This document shows, piece by piece, positions 1 to 7,875 of a stretch of DNA of 23,303 nt. Numbering within the stretch: the stretch's first letter is position 1; every line of letters starts with the position of its first letter. Source of the DNA: Mnemiopsis leidyi (taxonomy: Eukaryota > Ctenophora > Tentaculata > Lobata > Bolinopsidae); assembly GCA_000226015.1 (NCBI GenBank), contig JH152685.1, forward strand, positions 54,557 through 77,859. The letters run 5' to 3'. Below the pieces are notes generated by a model that saw only the letters and a program-made list of their open reading frames with translations, was not told the origin of the DNA and ran no database searches. The translations under genes were made by a program, and so were the position numbers.

Positions 1-9
1 AGTCAAATT

Positions 10-491
10 GAGGCTAACCACCTCTTTAAGGAGGGAAATGAGGCTAACAATTTTATTTTGTGTATATCTTCAGCTACTAACATCAGAAATGGTCGACCAT
101 GTATCTGTAGTTAGCATCGATCATTACCTATTATCTCAGCTATCTATTGGCACATGATCGAGAGTGCAAGAGGTCAAAATGAGGCTAACAAAACTGTGAG
201 ACGGAAATATTCCTTTAGGTTTAACTACCTCTCAGAGCATTGCAGATATAATTATGAAACTTACGAAATATATACAATCGAGGACAGGGAGTATTTAGGC
301 GCGGTCAAATTGAGGCTAACCACCTGTTTGAGGAGGGAAATGAGGCTAACTTCATTTTTAGTGTATAACTTGCACTATTAACATCAGTTATGTTCAATTA
401 TGAATCAATAGTAAAAATTAACCGATGACCTATTATCTCAGTATTCCAGTGGCACATGATTGATGGTGTGTGAGGTACTATTGAGGCTAAC
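10..491 (+). repeat. Left half of GAGGCTAAC motif array (six + strand copies, 302-base unit)
   Basis: The 9-mer GAGGCTAAC occurs exactly at 10-18, 40-48, 181-189, 312-320, 342-350 and 483-491. The spacings 30/141/131/30/141 show a 302-base unit holding three copies, repeated at least 1.5 times; the window starts inside the array. The two units are clearly related but diverged (shared tracts near 135-150 and 437-452, both reading CCTATTATCTCAG), while the 9-mer stays identical. Upstream of each 9-mer is a GAGG-rich half, giving the consensus GAGGTCAAAATGAGGCTAAC with W and K variation. The function is unknown. A satellite-like repeat, a complex terminal repeat of a foldback transposon, or a protein-binding or small-RNA signal are all possible. 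Confidence 0.9.
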
Positions 492-1373
492 AAGATTTTT
501 CAACAAAATTAGTACACTAATAATTATGAAAATGTTGAATTGCCTTAATCTAAGTGAATGTCAACCCTACCAAGCCGGTTGTCCCCAATTTACCAAAATC
601 TAAGTCTAACTTGTGTTTCGACAAGTGATAAGCTCAGGTCACTAAACATAATTAAGTAATTAGAGATTATACCATAAATGGTTGGACGATACGCAGATCC
701 TCTGCGTCCGTCGTTGAATGTGGAGAAGGAAGTCATATCGAAAACGATACTTCTCCCATGGTTTGGTTGTACATATATATATCATGACTGAGGTAGTACA
801 TTCAAAGCTGATCAATTCTCAGATGATTCCCACTGCATGCCGTCGACACGCATGGCCAACGTCCTTGCATGTAGTACCTTGCCCCTTTTGGACAGGACTC
901 AAGTCCCCTTTGCGTTCAGCTCACGTCCCTTTCGCTTACTGGGCGTTTATTTCAAAATTTTGATGCCACGTGACACATACCTGAGTTTTAACTTTCCTAA
1001 ATTGTAGAATAGAATTTTTTAGAACTTGGATCACATCACATGATACGTCATTAATTACACCGTGTAATGTGACCCCCTGGAACCCCGTGGCCTGGGAACC
1101 AAGATTGACTGGTTCCTAAACGTCGGTCACCGGATACATCCTGTACCACAATCCTGAGGAAAAAAACACAAAACTAGTAAATTCTTAAATTTAGTTGGCA
1201 ACTGAATATCTCATGCAAAATGTTAGGCTGACTTCAATCACAACTAATACTCTTATACTCCTTAGCATAGGATTTCGGACAATTTGTACCATGTAAAATA
1301 TTGAAGAGGCTGAGACAAAAGTAGACGCAACGGCAATAAATTGTATTGTTGGAGCTGTGAACTTGTAAAAAAA
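492..1373. other. Spacer between the two oppositely oriented motif arrays
   Basis: This stretch of about 880 bases has no GAGGCTAAC in either orientation and no exon I can support. The open frame at 718-963 (+) shows no domain or good splice context. The part 1060-1140 is locally GC-richer and contains a small inverted repeat, GGAACCA at 1095-1101 with TGGTTCC at 1110-1116. If the arrays are the ends of one mobile element, this would be its centre, but no transposase remnant is visible. Confidence 0.5.
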
Positions 1374-2116
1374 GTTAGCCTCATTTTAACCTCAGTGAAC
1401 GCTCTGTTACATTAGGTCACTTAATTATAATACCTCAACATGCTGTTACGTTAATAAAAGTTATCAAGTTTGAATAAATATACCTATCATTAGAACATGA
1501 CTGCAAAAAAAGTGGCTGGTGCAGTGGTTAGCCTCAATTTGCCCTCCAGTAACGTGATGCACAAGATTTGACATTTCATTTTACTAATCACCTTTCCTCG
1601 ATTCCAACATTCGAAACCCTACACCAAAAGTATTGAAAAATAATGTCAATAAGTGGTTAGCCTCATTCTCCCCTCAAAAATCGTGTGATATGATCGCTAA
1701 TCAAAATTGATATTTTACAAATATCTTCAAGTTCTAAAACTATTTGTAATATCCACCCCAGCTACTTCTAAAAGAAAAAATAGTCCCTTTCTATCAGTTA
1801 GCCTCATTGAATCCTCCTTAAAATGCCTAACATTCGGGGGTCGGATGACCAGGGTGCAGCAATAGTGAACTGAGGAGGTATTTACGACAGGGTCAGCACA
1901 TAATTCTTATTTATAAGCAATAACAACGAAAAATTTGCGACTTTTTTGTTAGCCTCATTTTGCCCTCTCATAATGAGAAATCTTCCCTCTTTTCTTCAGA
2001 TTCTAAATCGCAATGATCAAGAGGTACGAACTGACATACAATTCACTTTATATTTTACTTAAAAAGCAACGATAATTACGTCGCAAACCCACCTTTAAAG
2101 ACATGCTGTTAGCCTC
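1374..2116 (-). repeat. Right half of GAGGCTAAC motif array (six - strand copies)
   Basis: GTTAGCCTC, the reverse complement of the left-array core, occurs exactly at 1374-1382, 1527-1535, 1656-1664, 1797-1805, 1948-1956 and 2108-2116. Start-to-start spacings are 153, 129, 141, 151 and 160. Each core is followed on the + strand by a variant of ATTTTGCCCTC, so the same 20-base element is preserved in inverted orientation relative to 10-491. The sequence between motifs is not obviously alike from copy to copy, unlike the left half. Only the short motif is conserved, which is more like a maintained binding or processing site than a simple tandem satellite. Confidence 0.9.
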
Positions 2117-2356
2117 AATTTGACCTCGGCTAAATGTAACCACCATATGATGAATCAAAAGTTCAAAGTCTGAACTAGTGATATGTGAAATATTTTTACT
2201 CTACCTCAAAAGTCATGGCTGTGACAAACCGGCAAAGTCAAATTTTGAAAATTGGTAAAATTTTCGGCGCACAATCCTAATGACAATGATCATATATAGA
2301 CGTATTACATTGACTGACACGTGGAAATTTATATGCATCATTAGGCACCGCCAATT

Positions 2357-2382
2357 GTTAAGCTCAAATGGGATTGAGCCTA
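2357..2382. repeat. Degenerate palindromic relative of the array motif
   Basis: Here TTAAGCTCAA (2358-2367) is followed after six bases by TTGAGCCTAA (2374-2383), an imperfect palindrome. Both halves resemble decayed GTTAGCCTC / GAGGCTAAC cores meeting head to head, about 250 bases beyond the last exact copy. This may be the decayed edge of the array, or chance. Confidence 0.35.
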
Positions 2383-2517
2383 ATATATAATTCTTCGCGA
2401 CACAAAAGTTTTAATCATGCAAATGTATATTCAAATTTGTGTTAATACCTGATGGACCAAAAAATGTAATTTTCCTTAGGTAATATAACCTAAGAGTAAT
2501 ATCCAAGTCTGACTTAC

Positions 2518-2620
2518 AGCGATTAGCTATTCCTTCGGTCTTCGGGGACGTTGGACTTGAAGCAGCGCTAGTTTTTCCGTTTCCCACCAAGAAAAATGCG
2601 GGACTTGCCGAAAATGACAT
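2518..2620 (-). CDS. First coding exon of an unrecognised gene (34 codons, partial)
   Basis: Reading the - strand, an ATG at 2620-2618 with G at -3 opens a 34-codon frame starting MSFSASPAFFLVGNGKTS and continuing with a Ser/Thr/Pro-rich stretch to ...EGIANR. It ends at a textbook donor, CGCT followed by GTAAGTC, with the GT at 2517-2516, leaving phase 1. A nearby ATG four bases upstream in another frame closes after about 30 codons. The Ser/Pro/Ala-rich start suggests a disordered N-terminus or a leader; no domain is visible. The downstream exon, which must begin with two bases, was not found; it would lie within or beyond the motif arrays. The donor and codon use support it, but a single exon is limited evidence. 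Confidence 0.5.
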
Positions 2621-5600
2621 ACCATGGAAACCGGTAAACCTGGATTTTAAGCGGTTGTTTACCTAAATTGATAACAATAGTAAAGATTTGGGTGAAATTA
2701 GGACTGTGGTAAGGCCAAATAAAGTCGATCTTTATCAGACGGTAAAACGGAGCGATTTGAACGGCACGGGATGAGCATCACGTCAATCACGAAAATTGCA
2801 ATGATTAACTTTAAGAAATTCGATCACAACAACGTTCAGCCGGAGGATGAATGGCCATGTCTTGAAAGCTTACTGGCTAGTCGAAAAATTGTAGCTCATA
2901 AGATTATCTACGACTAGGCGCTCAGCTCTCTTTTGTAGTAGGAAATGCAGGAACTATATTGCATGGAGAAGAATGTGGCACGATTGCCAAACAGAATTGC
3001 AGTACAGAGCGTTTCAGATTGCCACGAAAGATCATTAATTAGGATCGTGTAATTACTTTAAGTACTATCCACGTGACACCTATGATGTTCCGTGACACTT
3101 CCATCAGGAATATTAAGTGCGAAGATTGTTCGTTTAAATACAGCATTGTATAGCTCATACAGAGCTCAATCCTAGGGATTGTGCTAGCTCTCAAGAAGCA
3201 ATCATCAGTTGATCTCAACTCTACCGCGACCGAATTAAGGATCTGTGGTGCTCCATTAAATACAATATTGTTTCTTGGCACAATGGTACTTTTCTACCGA
3301 GCAAAGCTTCGCGTATGGATAACATGATCCTATTGACCTATAGTACAATACTAAACGTTCGCCTTCATTGTGGCCCTTTCCGGTAATAAACCCTAAAGCT
3401 CACACTATCTGTGTCCTTTAACTGTGTTGTTGAATCACTTTCAACATTTCACTGGAAAAACTTTAACAAAGGAAAAACTGTGCTTAATAAAGTGATAAGG
3501 CAATAAAACTTTTTATTCGATCGATATAATACTACGTTGAACTAAGTTAATCTAGATCCCATAGCTAAACTGACTTCGCGGATTACCAGGCGCTGTTTTA
3601 AATGGCATTGCAGTTTATCAAAACAAACCGTCCAATTTCGAGAAAATTGTCCAACGAATTTAGCCCGTCATTTTAAATAGCATTCATGAATATGCTGAAT
3701 TACCGAATTAAGTTTTGACGTCACACCACTTGCCTGTAACTCTACCAAACCCCGTTTCTGGCCGAGTCACAACGACTTAATCACACGGAGCTTTTCAGGT
3801 ATTGCCCCTGCTAAAGCCTGCCTACAAAGTACAACCACAAGCAGAGAAACGGCAGATTGTGTCTGAATGATGTATTTTGGAAAGGATCCATGAACGGTCT
3901 ACTTCCAGGTCGGTCACTAAATTGATAAATTGGAAATTTCATGCATGGCATTTAGAAGTTACATGACATGTTTATGTTTTTTACAATGCTTCTGTTCTGC
4001 CGACCTACGGCTTGGTTTAAGTCATTATTCCACAAATTGTCTTAATATTAACGTTGTCTACAATTTAATTCAGACTAAGTTACATATTGCATAACCAATT
4101 ATGTTTTGGATAAAATATCAAAGTCTTGAGTCAATTAAAATTAACTATAAGAAGGTATTTAAGTCGATCTTGGAATCCAAAACTGAAGCCAAAATATTCT
4201 CTAAGCAAGCTCTTCGTCTTTAGTCTCATTACATAACTTCACGTAACTTTCTTGTTTGTGTTGACATGGAGTTGTTTATAGAAAATGTCGATGACATTTC
4301 TACAATATTTCAATATTTTCCAAACATGCAAAGGATCATGTGCTCCGATGAGCGGATGTTAATTATTCATCGATCGGCGATTTACTTACAACTTTCATCA
4401 ATGTACTGACGTTGAACAATTAGTTGCCGACTTTTTAGGTAGCTAGTGTGTTTGTAGCAAACATTGTCCGCACGTTGCGGTTTTGTACTGTCTACTTAGG
4501 TTATTAAGCGGTTATGTTGTATACCCTTACAACCTCAAAGTAATGGAGAGTTTTAGCTATCTGTCTTTAAAATTCCAAGAATGATTGTGCTACCACAAAA
4601 GCAAAGATCAAAAGCAACAAACACAAAAAAGTGACGATTCGTTCAAAATGACCATTTGTAAGCCAAGTCATGATACCCGTAGTAGTGCAAATGATGTATC
4701 AAGTTGAAATTTGCGGACAAAAGCAAGGAGGAAATAACAGTATGAGGTCAGCGAGAATTAATCTTAATTAGACTTCACACAATGATCCATTGTTAGGTCT
4801 GTACTAGGAAGGTGGATCGTCAGGAACGTGCGACAAAGCGGAGCAGCATCTATAGAATTGTGCTATTTATAGTTGGGCATGCTATAATTGATAGTATCCG
4901 ACACCTGTGACTGTGGTAACTAGTGCTTGGCAGCAGAGGAGATCATCCTGCCACGATATCAACTGTTCAATATTAAATAGCCTCTTAGTTACTGCAGATC
5001 TTTGTTGGATTAATATCTAGTTTTGTTTAGTTACAGTTGTCCCAACACGTTAACTACGTGAAACCACTAAAGCCCGGTTGTGCATTGTTTCGCTATCAAC
5101 TTTAACCTGAATTAGTTTTATGGAGCATCCAAATTCTAGGTCCTTCATGTAGTTAAATTCAGGTAGACTTGTTGCTAAATCTCGAATTCTCCGGCAAACT
5201 GACTGTTTTACTGGACATCAGAGCAAAGAGAGCTTAATTATTCGTTGCAGCTATCTGAAATGGGTGGAAAACACTCTGTATTTCGCCTGGCTGTTTATAT
5301 CATTTGTGAGTTGTGACCTTTATGGCCTTGAAAGGTAAACAAAACCTGTTACTTCCATTAATCAGAGACTGCGTGCAATCCAATCCCAGAAATGATAGAG
5401 GTTCCTACCGTTAACACAACAATTAAACAACCTCGTCCACAAAAAGGGGTAGAGACTAGAAAGTGTTGTTCGTGTGTGATGTCGTTGACAGATGTGGCAT
5501 GTGCTTGGGAGTATCATACTCTGGTGAACTGTAATTTTGACGAATAAGGCATGATCCGTCTACCAAGGACCACTTTCTCTAGCAACCGCACGCCAATGAC

Positions 5601-5654
5601 GTCGCTTCATTAATACCATGGACCATTGTGACCTAACCTTTGTTCTAAAACCTA
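2621..5654. other. Long mainly non-coding stretch
   Basis: I see no convincing exon, RNA gene or repeat here. It should hold the promoter and 5' UTR of the exon at 2518-2620 and the 3' flank of the gene ending at 5655, but no clear TATA box or initiator was recognised. A - strand open frame at 3281-3039 has some coding-like codon choice but no supported splice sites or domain, so it is not annotated as a gene. Confidence 0.5.
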
Positions 5655-5749
5655 TTAAAACAGTCCCGCCATAACGCTGAAGTCTCCCGGATTTGTGTAG
5701 ATAAATATCACCAAATCCAAAATTCCAGCGTCGAAATTCCTCCTTAAAT
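5655..5749 (-). CDS. Putative terminal exon of membrane-protein gene (30 codons plus stop)
   Basis: On the - strand a strong acceptor (a T-rich tract ending TTTTCCCAG) precedes 5749. The exon starts with two bases (AT), matching the phase 1 end of the exon at 7118-7230, and then reads LRRNFDAGILDLVIFIYTN followed by PGDFSVMAGLF and a TAA stop at 5657-5655. The middle is hydrophobic. The alternative frame (starting with one base) stays open longer but disagrees with the upstream phase and has poorer codon choice. The acceptor and first 18 exon bases lie inside repeat copy A1. No family was recognised. No AATAAA was found close downstream on this strand. Confidence 0.45.
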
Positions 5750-5890
5750 CTGGGAAAATAAAACAAACGCTAGGTAATAAACTAGGAGAAGTATACATGC
5801 AAAAATCGTGGATGGGCCAAGAAAACTAATAGGCAATATTTACTGTCTACTTCCTTGGTAAGTGGAGTAATTATCTTGAAAGAACGCCGT
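5732..5890. repeat. Tandem duplication, segment A copy 1
   Basis: This segment is nearly identical to 6055-6215, at an offset of 323 bases, with only scattered substitutions and small indels. It covers the 3' splice site and first bases of the - strand exon at 5655-5749 plus the adjacent intron. Together with segment B it forms the first unit (AB) of a tandem duplication. Confidence 0.9.
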
Positions 5891-6048
5891 GGAATTCTCT
5901 ATGTGGAATTCTCTATGGGCTCCTTATCAAATGTATTGTGACAAACTTTTGGATTATATGCTCTTGCCACAGTATGCATTACATTATTTTGTACAGTCAG
6001 ATCATGCATTTTCGAATTTGTTAACTGGGAAAGGTAGCATTCAGCAAT
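5887..6048. repeat. Tandem duplication, segment B copy 1, with internal 14-base duplication
   Basis: Nearly identical to 6581-6729 (offset 680 in the core). Copy 1 has an extra exact 14-base tandem duplication of GTGGAATTCTCTAT (5889-5902 and 5903-5916) that copy 2 lacks. In this unit A and B are directly joined through a single CCGTG at 5887-5891, which shows the uninterrupted arrangement. Confidence 0.9.
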
Positions 6049-6054
6049 AAATGA

Positions 6055-6215
6055 CGAAATTCCTTCTTAAAATCTGGGAAAAATAGAACAAACGCTAGCT
6101 AATAAACTAGGAGAAGTATACATACAAAAATACGTGGATGGGCCAAGAAAGACTAATAGGCAATATTTACTGTCTTCCTTGGCAAGTGGAGTAATTATCT
6201 TGGAAGAACGCCGTG
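6055..6215. repeat. Tandem duplication, segment A copy 2, with decoy 3' splice site
   Basis: This is the second copy of segment A. On the - strand it reproduces the pyrimidine tract and CCCAG acceptor of the exon at 5655-5749 plus about 20 exon-like bases, so the intron now carries a duplicate acceptor about 320 bases upstream of the presumed real one. It ends at CCGTG (6211-6215), where the inserted sequence begins. Confidence 0.88.
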
Positions 6216-6580
6216 CTACACTATTCGTAGTTAGGTTACTAATCCACGCTCTATCAAGATGACAATTAAGCCTGTATTAACTTTCCTAATTACTGTCTAC
6301 TATTTGGGGTACGTTCCAGGCACCAGATGATCGATCGATTAGGATCGTTCATTCGCCACATTCCGTATATTAGTTTGCAGGAATGCTAGTTATTCTGCTT
6401 AAACAAGGGAAGCAAAGAGACGTAAGCAAGGGTATTCAGCGTTACAATAAATAACTCTCCTGCTCTTGTACGCCATTCCGGGCTACTCTGAAAAGCAGTG
6501 CTTTTACTCCTCAGAGTTGCCTGAATTGGTATACAAAAGCTCCAATCAAATAAAGTACAATAGCTACAATTGGGTTGTCT
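6216..6580. mobile_element. 365-base insertion flanked by 5-base direct repeat CCGTG
   Basis: Comparison of the two AB units shows that this 365-base block interrupts the second unit exactly at the A/B junction. CCGTG occurs once in the intact unit (5887-5891) but on both sides of the block here (6211-6215 and 6581-6585), the signature of a 5-base target-site duplication. The block has no clear inverted ends (it begins CTACACTATT and ends GGGTTGTCT), no LTR-type TG..CA termini, no pol III boxes and no coding frame. It could be a small non-autonomous element of an undetermined class. The reverse event, a deletion between CCGTG microhomologies in unit 1, would give the same pattern. Confidence 0.65.
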
Positions 6581-6729
6581 CCGTGGAATTATCTATGGGC
6601 TCCTTATCAAATGTATTGTGACAAACTTTTGGATTATATGCTCTTGCCACAGTATGCATTACATTATTTTGTACAGTCAGATCATGCATTTTCCGAATTA
6701 ATTAACCGGGAGAGGTAGCATTCAGCAAT
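6581..6729. repeat. Tandem duplication, segment B copy 2
   Basis: This second copy of segment B resumes at CCGTGGAATT right after the 365-base insertion and runs to GCATTCAGCAAT. It is highly similar to 5887-6048 but lacks the 14-base internal duplication. All of it lies in the intron between the - strand exons at 7118-7230 and 5655-5749. Confidence 0.88.
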
Positions 6730-7117
6730 CATGTTCCAAATCCAATATACCGGTAAATGAGGCCTCATAGAAATGCGCTATTAATACAATATCGATTGTA
6801 TGCCACTTATCACATGTAATAAGTAGTTTTCATTTAAGCTTTATGTGGGAATTTTATACATGGTAGGGAATACTACTCAAGCCTACCTTAAAGTTTTTAA
6901 AGAGTCGAGCAAAACAGATCTTCTTGTAGTTCTTCAGTAAATTTCTAATTCGTCAAGAATTTATTTTTTACAGGAATGTAATTAATGAAATAAATGAAAA
7001 AAAAGAAAATCCGTGTCCTACACATGATGAGCGGAGATAGAATAAAAAGCCATGCTTGAATCAGAAGTAAAAAGTTTTGACAATAAAAAAGATTTTAAAA
7101 AAGCGCCGTCTACTCAC

Positions 7118-7230
7118 GGATGATGAGCCAGGGTGATGTCTCCTGATGTTTCTCGAAGTAGTCTGCCAGATAAGCCAGCACCAAGTTGGGTTGGAGGGTA
7201 CTGTGGAAGTTCATCGGATGACATTTGTTT
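7118..7230 (-). CDS. Internal coding exon of the membrane-protein gene (37 codons)
   Basis: On the - strand the exon follows a CCTCCCAACCAG acceptor and ends at a consensus donor, ATCATCC then GTGAGT, with the GT at 7117-7116. The frame used starts with one base and leaves phase 1. It contains NLVLAYLADYFEKHQETSPW, has strongly C/G-ending codons, and fits both the 7406 donor upstream and the 5749 acceptor downstream. A competing frame begins with an ATG (MSSDELPQYPPTQLGAG...), has weaker codon bias and does not fit the neighbours. A second possible acceptor lies at ...TTCCACAG (phase also 2). No family was recognised. Confidence 0.55.
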
Positions 7231-7405
7231 CTGGTTGGGAGGTGCGTGCACGCTGATCAGTTTACTTGGAATATGATATTACCGCGCTATGTCGGACAAG
7301 GTGTCGACCGCAATCCCATCCTAGTCGATACTCTGTTCAAGAAATATTCATTAAACACGATGTTCGCAGTACACACACACACTTTCATATTGTCATTTTA
7401 AACAC

Positions 7406-7613
7406 TGTGTGTATCGACAAATCATCGAATAAAGTGGCTCTTGAAGAGCGTCAATAAAAGCAAGCGTAGGCAATGACATGAAAATAATGTAGACAATCGG
7501 AATAATAATATGGCGATGATATTGATTAAATCTCTCCGGTCTAATTGGCATGATCAGGCCTAAGATGGTCAGGACGCAGTTGGTATATGGCTCGTATAAA
7601 TTTGTCAACCAAC
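7406..7613 (-). CDS. Coding exon with transmembrane helices (68 codons)
   Basis: On the - strand, after a CCGCCAG acceptor, the exon starts with two bases and reads WLTNLYEPYTNC, then the hydrophobic CVLTILGLIMPI, a basic break (RPERFNQYHRH) and a clear transmembrane helix, IIIPIVYIIFMSLPTLAFI, then DALQEPLYSMICRYT. Two helices joined by a short basic loop with an ERF triplet recall TM3-TM4 of seven-helix receptors, but the loop is short and this is only a resemblance. The frame runs on to a TGA at 7395-7393, so it could also be a last exon. I place the donor at CACA then GTGTTT (weak), because it gives the phase needed by the exon at 7118-7230. Confidence 0.5.
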
Positions 7614-7791
7614 CTGGCGGTCACAGTTCAAGCAGCCAGAAAAATAATTTGTTCAGACGTTCATACAATGCCTACGAGAATATAATAGATGAAATGAACA
7701 GAAAGCCGTGATATTGTGCCCGATAAACTTTCGTCAAGTAGCGCTCCTTTTACCGACAACGTGCAACTTGACTTGGGCAACATTACCTTAC

Positions 7792-7875
7792 CAATACCAC
7801 TTATGCCATGATAGAAACCTTGAATTTTCGTGGTAGGCGCCGTGTGGGCGTTACGGTAGGCGTTTTGCCAGACAG
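7792..7875 (-). CDS. Coding exon upstream of the transmembrane exon (27 codons)
   Basis: On the - strand this exon starts with two bases after a weak AATAAG acceptor, reads VWQNAYRNAHTAPTTKIQGF then YHGISGI, and ends at a good donor, ATTG then GTAAGG (GT at 7791-7790), leaving phase 1. That matches the two-base start of the exon at 7406-7613 across a 178-base intron, giving ...SGIGWLTNLY... An in-frame TAA just before the acceptor limits the exon on the 5' side. Earlier exons of this gene were not found with certainty. Confidence 0.45.

Noticed and set aside
10..491. CRISPR array
   Set aside because: The repeated unit is about 20 bases with intervals of 30-160 bases, it is imperfect outside a 9-mer, it occurs in both orientations and the setting is eukaryotic.
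3039..3281. 80-codon - strand frame
   Set aside because: Protein-like in places, but flanking acceptor and donor are poor and no family is recognised.
6216..6580. Solo LTR or tRNA-derived SINE
   Set aside because: No TG..CA termini, no pol III A/B boxes and no A-rich or simple-repeat tail, so the class is left open.
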